Of a DNA stretch of 64,000 nt, positions 51,651-60,817 are shown piece after piece. Made by a program: the position numbers and the translations under genes. The DNA is from Flavobacterium sp. GTDB taxonomy: Bacteria; Bacteroidota; Bacteroidia; Flavobacteriales; Flavobacteriaceae. The notes under the pieces were generated by a model, which had not been told where the DNA came from, made no database searches, and saw only the letters and a program-made list of their open reading frames with translations. Location: the NCBI RefSeq assembly GCF_025352425.1, contig NZ_JANXTI010000065.1, positions 29,873-93,872 of the forward strand. Direction: 5' to 3'. Every line of letters starts with the position of its first letter. Within the stretch, counting starts at the first letter, position 1.

Positions 51651-53567
51651 ATGAAATACTTATTAACCGTACTCTTTTTATTGATTGTTTCAGTTGGTTT
51701 TTCTCAGGATGGTCAAACTGTTGCTGCTAAAAGCGTCCCAAAGAAGCAACCTAAAGCAGCTTTCAACCAATATAGGATTATCACGTTGCAAAAGGATACT
51801 ACTTATGTAGACACTTCTTTGACCATCAAAAAAGAATACGAATACAATTATTTGCGCAAGGACATTTTCGGGCTTCTGCCTTTTGCTAACGAAGGGCAAA
51901 CCTATACAGTTCTCGATTTCGGATTGAAAAACTTTAATTCCTTTCCTGAAATTGGCTTTTCAGGGAAACAATTTAATTATTTAGGGGTTAACGATATTAA
52001 ATATTATTCTGTCGCAACGCCGGTTACCGAGTTGTATTTCAAAACCGTGATGGAACAAGGACAATCTCTTGATGCTTTTATTACGGTAAATACTTCGGAA
52101 CGATTTAACATGTCAGTTGCTTTCAAAGGATTGCGTTCTTTGGGAAAATATATCAACCAACTTTCAAGCACAGGAAATTTTAGGTTTACGTCAAGTTATA
52201 ATACGCTGAACAAAAGGTATTATCTAAATTTTCATTTCACCGGACAGGATTTTTTAAATGGAGAAAACGGCGGAATTACTACCATTGAGAATTTCGAAAG
52301 CGCGGATGGAGCCTATTCAAACCGCGCCCGACTTGAAGTATACTTAAAGGATGCCAAATCTTTTATGAAGGGTAAAAGGATTTTCTTTGATCATAATTTC
52401 AGGATTAATGCCAAAAAGGCCGATAACAATTTATACATAACACACCAATTCAATTACGAAAACAAATTCTTTGAATACAATCAACAAACGGTTCTTTCTA
52501 CTGTTGGCGATCTCGATGACGTAAAACGTTTTGGCACTTCCTATGTTACTTCAAACATTAATGACCACACACGTTATAACAGATTGTATAATAAAGTTGG
52601 CGCCATTTATGAAAATTCGTTGCTTGGAAAATTCCAGTTTTTTGCCGAGAATTTCAGGTATAATTATTACTACGACAAAATATTGATTTTAAATTCAGGA
52701 ACAATTCCAAGTTCTTTGAATGACGAGATCAACACTGTTGGTGGGCAATACGACTACAGAAAAAACAAATGGAACGGAACCTTTACTTATTCCAATTCGA
52801 TTTCTAATCAGCCGATGTCAAATTTTGATGCCAAACTGAACTATAAACTCAATGATAAAAACGAGTTTGTTTTTCAATACCAAATGATAAGTAAAATTCC
52901 GGATCATATTTATAATCTGTATCAAAGTAGTTATGTTGATTATAATTGGTACAATGATTTCAAAAATGAAAAAATAAATAACATCGAAGCTACGGCCAAA
53001 ACCCAATGGCTTGATGCTTCATTGCAGGTAAGTTCCATCAATGACCATTTGTATTTTAGCAACGATGCCACCGACCCGCAGCAGCAAATTATCTCGCCAA
53101 AACAATACGATAAAACCATTAATTACTTGTCGGTGAAAGTAAGCCGCGAATTCAAATGGTGGAAATTGGCTTTAGACAATACAGTATTATATCAGCAGGT
53201 TGACCAACAAGATGACGTGCTGAATGTACCAAAAATCGTGACCAGGAATTCACTTTACTTTACCAACTATTACTTCAAAAAAGCACTGTATCTGCAAACG
53301 GGTTTTACGTTTAATTATTTTACCAAATATTATATTAACGATTACAATCCGGTAACTACCGAAGCGTTTGTGCAGAATCAAACAAAAGTTGGTGATTTTC
53401 CCATGCTGGATTTCTTTATCAATGCAAGGATTCGTCAGACCAGGATTTTCTTAAAAGCAGAACATTTCAACTCCAAAATAACAGGAAACAATTTCTACAC
53501 AGCACCAAATTATCCGTATCGTGATTTCATGATCCGGTTTGGTTTGGTTTGGAATTTCTTTCAATAA
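51651..53567 (+). CDS. Putative outer-membrane porin (flavobacterial Porin_10-like)
   Basis: A 638-residue protein with a signal peptide (LFLLIVSVGFSQ, to about 19). Alternating amphipathic strands run through the protein and it ends in aromatic FGLVWNFFQ, typical of beta-barrels. N-terminal KKEYEYNYLRKDIFGLLPFANEGQTY matches the Bacteroidota putative-porin family. Substrate unknown. It is a single gene between two terminator or repeat regions. Confidence 0.82.
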   Translation: MKYLLTVLFLLIVSVGFSQDGQTVAAKSVPKKQPKAAFNQYRIITLQKDTTYVDTSLTIKKEYEYNYLRKDIFGLLPFANEGQTYTVLDFGLKNFNSFPEIGFSGKQFNYLGVNDIKYYSVATPVTELYFKTVMEQGQSLDAFITVNTSERFNMSVAFKGLRSLGKYINQLSSTGNFRFTSSYNTLNKRYYLNFHFTGQDFLNGENGGITTIENFESADGAYSNRARLEVYLKDAKSFMKGKRIFFDHNFRINAKKADNNLYITHQFNYENKFFEYNQQTVLSTVGDLDDVKRFGTSYVTSNINDHTRYNRLYNKVGAIYENSLLGKFQFFAENFRYNYYYDKILILNSGTIPSSLNDEINTVGGQYDYRKNKWNGTFTYSNSISNQPMSNFDAKLNYKLNDKNEFVFQYQMISKIPDHIYNLYQSSYVDYNWYNDFKNEKINNIEATAKTQWLDASLQVSSINDHLYFSNDATDPQQQIISPKQYDKTINYLSVKVSREFKWWKLALDNTVLYQQVDQQDDVLNVPKIVTRNSLYFTNYYFKKALYLQTGFTFNYFTKYYINDYNPVTTEAFVQNQTKVGDFPMLDFFINARIRQTRIFLKAEHFNSKITGNNFYTAPNYPYRDFMIRFGLVWNFFQ

Positions 53568-53569
53568 AG

Positions 53570-53594
53570 TCATTGCGAAGCTCGAAACAATCTA
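53570..53594. repeat. Short interspersed repeat, second copy of the 8597 type
   Basis: GTCATTGCGAAGCTCGAAAC continuing AATCT resembles 8597-8622. It follows the porin stop by 2 bp. Confidence 0.5.
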
Positions 53595-53603
53595 GAACGA
53601 AAG

Positions 53604-53673
53604 GTTCGGGCATTATCAGCCGGCGTAATTCCTGCTTTACGGTTTGCACGGCAAACTCTCCAATCAGGGTTAG
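53604..53673 (+). repeat. Intergenic structured repeat related to copy B
   Basis: GGTTCGGGC at the start, GTAATTCCTGCTTTACGG in the middle and CCAATCAGGGTTA at the end match the corresponding parts of 23153-23234. GTTTGCACGGCAAAC forms an internal hairpin. A further short hairpin GACTGCC-ACT-GGCAGTC lies at 53714-53730. Confidence 0.6.
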
Positions 53674-53780
53674 TTATTAAACCATTTTATTTTTTGTAAA
53701 CAAAAACATACCTGACTGCCACTGGCAGTCCTCCACTTAATATCAAATAATCAGGGTTAGACGATAATCCATTTGAATTT

Positions 53781-53811
53781 TTGGAAACCGTCAAAATAGA
53801 CAGTACATTTG
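53781..53811 (+). promoter_or_regulatory. Predicted promoter of the cystathionine beta-synthase-like gene
   Basis: TTG (53781-53783) and TACATTTG (53804-53811) are 20 bp apart, close to the consensus spacing. The -7 box is 54 bp before the ATG. Confidence 0.5.
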
Positions 53812-53865
53812 TCGAAAATAAGAAGAAAATCTTTTTTCTTTCTTCTTTACTCTATTCTCTAAATA

Positions 53866-55227
53866 ATGAAATACGCAGAAAACATATTAGGAACTATCGG
53901 TAACACGCCATTAGTAAAGCTTAACAAAGTTATAGAAGGAATTGACGCCTTGGTTTTAGCCAAAGTAGAAACCTTCAATCCGGGAAATTCCACCAAAGAC
54001 AGAATGGCTGTTAAAATGGTTGAAGATGCCGAAGCTGACGGAAGATTAAAACCAGGAGGAACCATCATCGAAGGAACATCAGGAAATACAGGAATGGGCT
54101 TAGCACTTGCTGCCATTGTAAAAGGTTACAAATGTATTTTTGTAATTACAGATAAACAATCCAAGGAAAAGATGGATATTCTACGTGCTGTTGGCGCTAA
54201 AGTTATTGTTTGCCCTACAGATGTTGAACCAACTGACCCGCGTTCGTATTATTCCGTATCCAAAAGATTAGGCACCGAAATTCCAAATTCATGGTACGTA
54301 AATCAATATGACAATCCATCAAATGCCCAGGCACATTACGAACAAACCGGACCTGAAATTTGGGAACAAACCGATGGGAAGGTTACACATTTCGTCGTTG
54401 GAGTGGGAACTGGCGGAACTATTTCCGGAATTGGAAAATATCTGAAAGAAAAAAATCCAAATATTAAGGTATGGGGAATTGATACCTATGGTTCTGTATT
54501 TAAAAAATACCATGAAACGGGAATTTTTGACGAGAACGAAATCTATTCGTATATCACCGAAGGTATTGGAGAAGATATCTTGCCAAAAAATGTAGACTTT
54601 TCAATCATTGACGGTTTTACCAAAGTAACCGATAAAGATGCTGCAGTTTACACAAGAAGAATTGCCTTGGAAGAGGGAATTTTTGTGGGTAACTCTGCGG
54701 GGTCATGTGTAAAAGGATTACTCCAGTTAAAAGAGCATTTTACTAAAGACGATGTCGTGGTGGTTTTATTCCACGATTCGGGAAGTCGCTATGTTGGGAA
54801 AATGTTCAATGATGATTGGATGCGTGAAAGAGGCTTTTTGGACGAAAACATTACAACAGCTGAAGACGTTATCAAAGATCACAAAGACAAACCGTTGGTA
54901 ATTGTGCGTACAGAAGAATTGGTTTCACATGCTATCGAGCGCTTGAAAAAATATAATATTTCTCAGATTCCGGTAATTGATATCACTGGTTTTGTGGGAA
55001 GCTTAGATGAAACAGATTTGTTCAGAAGTTACGTAGAAGACAGCGATATTGCTGACAAGCCAATTCGTGAGATCATGGGTAAACCTTATCCAATTGTGAA
55101 AGCAAATACGCCAATTGAAGAACTGTCTAAGTTAATCAACAAAGATAACCAAGCCGTTTTGGTAGATTTAGGCAACGGAAAACATCACATTATTACGAAA
55201 CACGATATTATCAGCTCTATCAAGTAA
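53866..55227 (+). CDS. Cystathionine beta-synthase-like PLP enzyme with CBS domains
   Basis: A 453-residue protein. The fold type II PLP domain (1-320) has the PLP lysine in NPGNSTKDRMA near residue 45, EGTSGNTGMGLA near 71 and the phosphate-binding VGTGGTISGIG near 183. The C-terminal 340-453 holds paired CBS motifs (NISQIPVIDITG, MGKPYPIVKANTPIEEL). This is the cystathionine beta-synthase layout for transsulfuration; cysteine synthase activity is also possible. The CBS pair suggests adenosyl-ligand control, by analogy. Confidence 0.9.
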   Translation: MKYAENILGTIGNTPLVKLNKVIEGIDALVLAKVETFNPGNSTKDRMAVKMVEDAEADGRLKPGGTIIEGTSGNTGMGLALAAIVKGYKCIFVITDKQSKEKMDILRAVGAKVIVCPTDVEPTDPRSYYSVSKRLGTEIPNSWYVNQYDNPSNAQAHYEQTGPEIWEQTDGKVTHFVVGVGTGGTISGIGKYLKEKNPNIKVWGIDTYGSVFKKYHETGIFDENEIYSYITEGIGEDILPKNVDFSIIDGFTKVTDKDAAVYTRRIALEEGIFVGNSAGSCVKGLLQLKEHFTKDDVVVVLFHDSGSRYVGKMFNDDWMRERGFLDENITTAEDVIKDHKDKPLVIVRTEELVSHAIERLKKYNISQIPVIDITGFVGSLDETDLFRSYVEDSDIADKPIREIMGKPYPIVKANTPIEELSKLINKDNQAVLVDLGNGKHHIITKHDIISSIK

Positions 55228-55245
55228 TTTTTAGAAGCAAGATAT

Positions 55246-55297
55246 AAGAGGCAAGAAGCAAGAGTAATATCTTTTTTCTTGCCTCTTTTTTCTTTTA
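55246..55297. terminator. Bidirectional terminator between convergent genes
   Basis: AAGAGGCAAGAA (55246-55257) pairs with TTCTTGCCTCTT (55276-55287), a perfect 12-bp stem, with a T-run on the plus side. It serves the CBS-like gene and possibly the convergent PNGase gene. Confidence 0.8.
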
Positions 55298-55305
55298 TTT
55301 AATTC

Positions 55306-56949
55306 TTATTCTCCAATCAAAACTCCCGAAACATTCCAGAAACTGAAACTGCTTCCTTCAGGTAATCCTTGCGGAATCTTAATTTGTATGGTATGAGTTC
55401 CTGCTTCTAAGTTTCCTAAATCAATAAAAATTGGATTGGTTACCGTTCCCGGACACCAATTTGCCCGACTGTAATCGGATGATGATAATCCGTTAGGGAA
55501 ATTTCCAGATGCTGGATTTGACAAACGATAGGAACCACAATCTTGTCGCCAGGGCGTAAAACTAAATGTTGCAGCACCGTCTAAATAAATTGAGTTTTTC
55601 TTTGTCACAAATTCATCTCCATTTTCCCAACCGCCGTGACCTGTAGCTATGTAACGAAGTTTGCAGTTTTTCATTGGCTTGTTTAATTTGAAAGTAACTT
55701 CCAAACCTTTATCTGAACTAAACATCGTTCCATATTCCTGCCCGGCCATTTCCATAATATTAGTAGTGCAGAAAAGAGGAACAATTAGAGTTGGAATAAC
55801 TTTGCTTTCTTCTTCATGAATCGTAATATTAGCCGACACTTTGTGACCGCCTTTGTCATAATTACCAATATTGATTCCAATCCAAACTTCCTGATTGCTC
55901 AACAAGGTTCTCAAATCGGAAACATCCTGACGATACAGCACATTTTCTGCCCATGTTTTATCCTTAAGTTGTAATGTGTTGTATTGCTTTACGCCAAAAG
56001 GAGTAAAGAACCGCATCAATTCTACAATCGGGCTATAATCTTCTGTTGCAACAACTCCTTGATATTCCTTTCCATTTCCGTTGTTATACATTGGTAATGT
56101 TTTTGCTCCGTTTTTTAAGCCATCCAAAAATGACTTTCCTCTATCCGTCGGGATAATGAAAAATGAACCCGTTCTGTCGTAAGCATCGCCATTGGATTGT
56201 TCCGTTACGTCTACAAAAATCTGGCTACCAACTTTTATTTGTGGAATTTTAATCTTTCTAACAGCAATAGTTCCATTAGCAAATCGAAGAATAGTATCGT
56301 TTGATTTGGAAGCATCCGAAAAGTTGATAATTTGGTCTTTAAAAACATTGATTGTAGTAAAGCGGCTTTTCCACAGCAAGTCTTTATAAGTTAAGGCATC
56401 AACTTCTTTACCGCGTATTTCGGTAGTATCTAAATCTTTATTTTTTTCTATTTTAACTGCTGATATTACAAAATTTCCATTTCGTATTATTTCCAATACC
56501 AAACCTAAATTTTGTCCCAAGATTATTGGAGAACCTTTTACTTTTAAATCATTCGTATACCACAACTCAATCGTATTAGAGTTGACAATGGTCTTTGCTT
56601 TTTTGCAGGTATAACCTAATATTTTTTTTGTTTCATTCAAATAATCGAAAGTCTGTGCAGCTAATGAAACGGTATCTTTCGTATAAATCACGCCACGTTT
56701 TAAGGAGGCAAACTGCTTAAAAGAATTAGTTGTCCTATTTATCCAGGTATGCTCAAAAGGATAAGTTTCATTTTGATTATTAATGTTTTCAGTCATCAAT
56801 AGCGTATGTGTGGTTCCGGCAAAAACAACAATTCGATCTTGTTCCTCAATCAAACTCCCGTTAGAACTTTTCAGGTAACTGATTTTATAACTTTGTGAAA
56901 ATAATTTTGTGGTAACTATCAACAAAACAAATAAAAGTAAATTTTTCAT
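55306..56949 (-). CDS. GLPGLI-PNGase F fusion, exported glycoamidase-like protein
   Basis: A 547-residue protein with a signal peptide (to about 19). Residues 20-170 look like a GLPGLI domain (ETKKILGYTCKKAKT, YTNDLKVKGSPIILGQNLGLVLEI). Residues about 200-547 resemble both domains of peptide-N-glycosidase F: GDAYDRTGSFFII near 254-266 with D258 in the position of the catalytic Asp, MRFFTPFGV, HGGWENGDEFVTKK with E446 near the position of a second catalytic acid, and SRANWCPGTVTNP near 494. The predicted role is release of N-glycans from glycoproteins. The fusion with GLPGLI is unusual; no T9SS tail is visible. Confidence 0.85.
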   Translation of the reverse strand: MKNLLLFVLLIVTTKLFSQSYKISYLKSSNGSLIEEQDRIVVFAGTTHTLLMTENINNQNETYPFEHTWINRTTNSFKQFASLKRGVIYTKDTVSLAAQTFDYLNETKKILGYTCKKAKTIVNSNTIELWYTNDLKVKGSPIILGQNLGLVLEIIRNGNFVISAVKIEKNKDLDTTEIRGKEVDALTYKDLLWKSRFTTINVFKDQIINFSDASKSNDTILRFANGTIAVRKIKIPQIKVGSQIFVDVTEQSNGDAYDRTGSFFIIPTDRGKSFLDGLKNGAKTLPMYNNGNGKEYQGVVATEDYSPIVELMRFFTPFGVKQYNTLQLKDKTWAENVLYRQDVSDLRTLLSNQEVWIGINIGNYDKGGHKVSANITIHEEESKVIPTLIVPLFCTTNIMEMAGQEYGTMFSSDKGLEVTFKLNKPMKNCKLRYIATGHGGWENGDEFVTKKNSIYLDGAATFSFTPWRQDCGSYRLSNPASGNFPNGLSSSDYSRANWCPGTVTNPIFIDLGNLEAGTHTIQIKIPQGLPEGSSFSFWNVSGVLIGE

Positions 56950-57004
56950 TACAAAATGATTTTTATTAAAGTAAATTTCTTACTTTAGATGAAAATTTGG
57001 AAAC

Positions 57005-58273
57005 GTGAAAGAAGATTTTCTCCATTATTTATGGCAATATAAGAAGTTTGACTTTTCTAACCTAACAACCGTTTCCGGAGAATTATTAACGATAACGCAT
57101 TGTGGTAATTATTTGCAACAAAGTGGACCGGATTTTTTTAACGCTCAAATTGTTATAGGAAATCAAAAATGGGCCGGAAATATTGAAATCCATATAAAAT
57201 CTTCTGATTGGTATCTGCATCATCACGAGAAAGACCCGAATTATGAGAATGTAATTCTGCATGTCGTTTGGAACCACGACACGCCAGTCTTCAGAAAAGA
57301 CAATTCTGAAATTCCTGTTTTGGAACTTAAGAATTACATATCTAAAAAAGATTTAGAAAATTATCAGGCATTAGTGTCGCCAAAATCCTGGATTTATTGT
57401 GAAAGTCAAATTGCGACTGTTGATAGTTTTGTTTTGTTGAATTGGCAGCAACGGTTATTTATTGAAAGGCTGGAACGAAAATATATTCCGATTGAACAAT
57501 TGCTAGAGGAGACAGAAAATAATTGGGAAGCGGTTTTGTTTTGTATGCTGGCAAAGAACTTCGGGTTGAATACCAATGGAGAAACGTTCTTTAAAATAGC
57601 CAAATCATTTCCGTTTTCAATAATTAGAAAGGAAAGTGCTGAAGTCGAAAATTTAGAAAGCCTACTTTTTGGAACAGCCGATTTATTTCCGTTCGATATT
57701 CAGGACAACTATACTAAAGATTTAAAAAACCGATTTGAATATACCTCTCAAAAGCACAAGTTGAAAAAGATAATCATTGAACCTGTTCAGTTTTTTAAAC
57801 ATAGGCCCGATAATTTTCCGACGATACGGTTGGCACAATTGGCAATGTTATATCATAAACAGCAAAATTTATTTTCGAAAGTGATTGCCTCTAAAACGTT
57901 AAAAGAGTTACATCAACTATTTGAAATTACAATTTCTGAATATTGGCAAACGCATTATCAGTTTGATAAAGAAAGTCCAAAGAAGAAAAAACAGTTTTCC
58001 AAGTCATTCATCGATTTGCTGGTCATCAACACCATTGTCCCAATTCAGTTTGCGTATGCCAAAAGTCATGGAAAAGAGACATCGGAATCTTTACTGGATT
58101 TACTTCGGGAAATTGCTGCCGAGAAAAATATAATTATAGAAAAATTTTCCAATTTTGGAATTAAAGCAAAGAATGCTTTTGAAGCCCAATCGTTATTGCA
58201 ACTCAAAAACGAGTATTGCAATTACAGTAAATGTTTACAATGCGTTGTTGGAATTCAACTTTTAAAATCGTAA
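57005..58273 (+). CDS. DUF2851 family protein
   Basis: A 422-residue protein starting at GTG. The DUF2851 signature opens the protein (DFLHYLWQYKKFDFSNL, GPDFFNAQIVIGNQKWAGNIEIHIKSSDW, HHHEKDPNYENVILHVVWNHD). The N-terminal half has an acidic/His pattern loosely like nucleases, which is only a suggestion; function is unknown. It ends with a cysteine pair (CNYSKCLQC). It is 22 bp before the PspC gene, so the next three genes may be one operon. Confidence 0.88.
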   Translation: MKEDFLHYLWQYKKFDFSNLTTVSGELLTITHCGNYLQQSGPDFFNAQIVIGNQKWAGNIEIHIKSSDWYLHHHEKDPNYENVILHVVWNHDTPVFRKDNSEIPVLELKNYISKKDLENYQALVSPKSWIYCESQIATVDSFVLLNWQQRLFIERLERKYIPIEQLLEETENNWEAVLFCMLAKNFGLNTNGETFFKIAKSFPFSIIRKESAEVENLESLLFGTADLFPFDIQDNYTKDLKNRFEYTSQKHKLKKIIIEPVQFFKHRPDNFPTIRLAQLAMLYHKQQNLFSKVIASKTLKELHQLFEITISEYWQTHYQFDKESPKKKKQFSKSFIDLLVINTIVPIQFAYAKSHGKETSESLLDLLREIAAEKNIIIEKFSNFGIKAKNAFEAQSLLQLKNEYCNYSKCLQCVVGIQLLKS

Positions 58274-58295
58274 TTTTAATTTTTAAATAAAACGA

Positions 58296-58523
58296 ATGTC
58301 AGTAGTTATTCAATTAAAATATTTCTTCGAAAAATACGGTTTTGATGTTTCTTCCCGTTTGGCGGATAAGCTTGGAATGCGGGCTTCCAATGTGCGTTTG
58401 TTTTTTATCTACATCACTTTCGTAACGGCCGGTTTGTGGTTTGGGGTGTATCTTACTTTAGCTTTTTGGATTAGGTTGAAAGATTTGATTCGGGGCAAAC
58501 GAACGTCTGTTTTTGATTTGTAA
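58296..58523 (+). CDS. PspC-domain small membrane protein
   Basis: A 75-residue protein with a PspC-like segment: GFDVSSRLADKLGMRASNVRLFFIYITFVTAGLWFGVYLTLAFW (in parts), containing one to two membrane-spanning stretches from about residue 32. PspC proteins are linked to envelope stress sensing. It lies 3 bp before the helix-hairpin-helix gene. Confidence 0.8.
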   Translation: MSVVIQLKYFFEKYGFDVSSRLADKLGMRASNVRLFFIYITFVTAGLWFGVYLTLAFWIRLKDLIRGKRTSVFDL

Positions 58524-58526
58524 AGT

Positions 58527-59408
58527 TTGGAAACAAATGATTCAATAATAAAATCCTTTTTAACCTATTCGAAAAGTCAACGGATTGGAATCCTATTGTT
58601 TTTTGGGATTATCATTCTGGTTCAGGGAATTTATTTTTTCTATGACTTTACAATTAAGGAAACCATTGACAAAGAACAATTTAAATGGTTGGCGAATCAA
58701 AGCACAATAGATAGTTTAAAAGGCAATAACAAAAATTATAAACCAACTATTTATCCCTTCAATCCCAATTTCATAACTGATTTCAAAGGATACAAACTCG
58801 GAATGTCTGTTGATGAAATCGATCGCTTACTTGCCTTTAGAAATCAAAATAAATTTGTTAATTCTGCCGAAGAATTTCAGGCAGTGACAAAAGTTTCCGA
58901 TTCTTTACTGCGAACCTTTTCGCCTTATTTTAAATTTCCGGATTGGGTTACTAATAAAAAGAACAGTTTTCAAACATTTGCAAAAAAAGATTTTTCAAAG
59001 CCGGAAAAAGTCATTGTTATGGATATTAATGAGGCTTCAAAAGAAGATTTGATGAAGGTTTATGGAATTGGTGATAAAATTTCCGATAGAATTTTGGGTG
59101 AGAAACAAAAATATGGCGCTTTCGTTTCTATAGAACAGATGAATGATATTTGGGGATTGTCACCAGAAGTAATAGAAAAACTGAAAACATCTTTTGTGAT
59201 AAAATCAACCGTAAATGCCAAAAAGATTAATATTAATAATGCGTCAGTCAAAGAGTTAAGTCAATTCCCCTTTTTCAGATATCAATTAGCAAAGGATATT
59301 GTTATTTACAGAACCATGAAAGGCGAAATTAAGATTGAGGATTTGACAAAAATTAAAGGTTTTCCCGTAGAAAAAATCAAGATAATAGCCTTATATTTGG
59401 AATTCTAA
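58527..59408 (+). CDS. Helix-hairpin-helix (ComEA-like) membrane-anchored protein
   Basis: A 293-residue protein from a TTG start at 58527; no in-frame ATG lies near. One membrane segment (IGILLFFGIIILVQGIYFFY, about 20-39) precedes several helix-hairpin-helix units, two of them strongly ComEA-like (DINEASKEDLMKVYGIGDKISDRILG, about 172-197; NINNASVKELSQFPFFRYQLAKDIV). ComEA-type proteins bind DNA outside the inner membrane. A role in DNA uptake or repair is possible but not shown. Confidence 0.82.
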   Translation: METNDSIIKSFLTYSKSQRIGILLFFGIIILVQGIYFFYDFTIKETIDKEQFKWLANQSTIDSLKGNNKNYKPTIYPFNPNFITDFKGYKLGMSVDEIDRLLAFRNQNKFVNSAEEFQAVTKVSDSLLRTFSPYFKFPDWVTNKKNSFQTFAKKDFSKPEKVIVMDINEASKEDLMKVYGIGDKISDRILGEKQKYGAFVSIEQMNDIWGLSPEVIEKLKTSFVIKSTVNAKKININNASVKELSQFPFFRYQLAKDIVIYRTMKGEIKIEDLTKIKGFPVEKIKIIALYLEF

Positions 59409-59435
59409 AATTAAGATAAAAATAGCCTTAGTTAT

Positions 59436-60605
59436 ATGAATTCAATTTACTTTACAGAAGAACACGAATTATTCAGAGCCAGTTTGAAAGATTTTTTGCG
59501 TACCGAGGTAGTTCCGCATATTGAGAAATGGGAAAAAACTGGAACGATTGAGCGCTTTATTTGGAAGAAGTTTGGTGAAATGGGCTTTTTTGGACTGGCA
59601 TATCCTGAAGCTTATGGTGGATTGAATCTTGATCTGTTTTATACCGTAGTGTTCCTGGAAGAACTTCAAAAAATAAAATCTTCGGGCTTTGCAGCTGCCA
59701 TGTGGGCACACGCTTATTTAGCAATGACGCATCTAAATGCCGAAGGAGATGAACGAATTAAACAGAATTATTTAGCGCCAAGTATTTCCGGAGATAAAAT
59801 AGGTGCTTTGTGTATTTCTGAACCTTTTGGTGGTAGTGATGTTGCAGGTATGCGAACAACTGCCGTTAAAAAAGGAAATAAATATATTATAACCGGATCT
59901 AAAACATTTATTACTAATGGGATATACGCCGATTATTATGTAGTGGCGGCAAAAACAAGTCCGGATTTAGGGAATAAAGGAATAAGTATGTTCCTAATGG
60001 ATACAAACTTAAAAGGAATTACGGCTACAAAGTTGGATAAACTAGGATGGAGAGCTTCAGATACTGCTGAGATTGCTTTTGATAATGTTGAAATTCCTGA
60101 AGAAAATTTAATGGGAGAAGAAGGAAAAGGATTTCCTTATATTATGCAGCATTTCGCTTTAGAAAGATTAATTATGGCAATAAATGCACACGCAAGAGCC
60201 GAATATGCTATAGAATATACCATAGATTACATGTCGCAAAGACAAGCGTTTGGAACTACAATCAATAAGTTTCAGGCATTAAGACATACCATGGTTGACC
60301 ATGCCACAGAAGTAGAACATTGTAAAGTGTTTAATTACGCTGCTGTTGCTCGATTAAACAAAGGCGAATATGTAGTAAAAGAAGCTACTATGGCTAAATT
60401 AAAATCTACAAAAGTAGCCGATGAAGCAATTTACAGTTGTTTGCAAATGTTGGGCGGTTATGGTTATATGGAAGAATATCCATTGGCTCGTTTATTAAGA
60501 GACAGCCGTTTAGGACCAATAGGTGGTGGAACTTCAGAAATTCTTAGAGAAATCTTGTCAAAAATGATTATTGACAAACAAAACTATAAGCCGGCGGTGA
60601 AGTAG
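59436..60605 (+). CDS. Acyl-CoA dehydrogenase
   Basis: A 389-residue protein. It contains the FAD/substrate motifs ALCISEPFGGSDVAGMRTTA near 127, GSKTFITNGIYADYYVV near 154 and LGGYGYMEEYPLARLLRDSRLGPIGGGTSEI near 345-375, with the catalytic Glu expected in SEI. The family makes 2-enoyl-CoAs and passes electrons to ETF. The substrate chain cannot be told. It has no neighbouring beta-oxidation genes. Confidence 0.94.
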   Translation: MNSIYFTEEHELFRASLKDFLRTEVVPHIEKWEKTGTIERFIWKKFGEMGFFGLAYPEAYGGLNLDLFYTVVFLEELQKIKSSGFAAAMWAHAYLAMTHLNAEGDERIKQNYLAPSISGDKIGALCISEPFGGSDVAGMRTTAVKKGNKYIITGSKTFITNGIYADYYVVAAKTSPDLGNKGISMFLMDTNLKGITATKLDKLGWRASDTAEIAFDNVEIPEENLMGEEGKGFPYIMQHFALERLIMAINAHARAEYAIEYTIDYMSQRQAFGTTINKFQALRHTMVDHATEVEHCKVFNYAAVARLNKGEYVVKEATMAKLKSTKVADEAIYSCLQMLGGYGYMEEYPLARLLRDSRLGPIGGGTSEILREILSKMIIDKQNYKPAVK

Positions 60606-60638
60606 GGTTGAGAAAATAATGAATAGAGAATAGAAAAT

Positions 60639-60672
60639 GACCAAATTTGCAGGATTGTGATTTGGTCTTTTT
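60639..60672 (+). terminator. Intrinsic terminator after the acyl-CoA dehydrogenase
   Basis: GACCAAAT pairs with ATTTGGTC across a 13-nt loop and runs into six Ts. Confidence 0.8.
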
Positions 60673-60677
60673 TATTT

Positions 60678-60738
60678 GCGTTAGAGATTGAAGCAAAGTG
60701 CCATGCACTGCGGAAAGCGCGACCCGAAGGGAAACGCC
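60678..60738. repeat. Intergenic repeat with GCGTTA/AACGCC ends, copy 2
   Basis: GCGTTAGAGATTGAAGCAAA to GCGCGACCCGAAGGGAAACGCC matches copy 1 at 35817-35878 at both ends (GCGTTAG-GAT and CGACCC-G-AACGCC). Confidence 0.75.
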
Positions 60739-60780
60739 AAAATAATTTAAAATTTATAATTCATAATTCAAAATAATTAT

Positions 60781-60788
60781 TACTTTTG
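60781..60788 (+). promoter_or_regulatory. Predicted -7 element of rpsU
   Basis: TACTTTTG fits TAnnTTTG and is 29 bp before the ATG, giving a short leader that holds the Shine-Dalgarno. Confidence 0.5.
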
Positions 60789-60801
60789 CACCCTTAACGA
60801 G

Positions 60802-60809
60802 AGGAGGTG
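60802..60809 (+). promoter_or_regulatory. Strong Shine-Dalgarno of rpsU
   Basis: AGGAGGTG ends 8 bp before the rpsU ATG. Such a strong match to the 16S rRNA tail is rare among genes in this window. In flavobacterial ribosomes bS21 helps hide the anti-Shine-Dalgarno, so this site suits autoregulation of rpsU. Confidence 0.85.
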
Positions 60810-60817
60810 TCTATATT

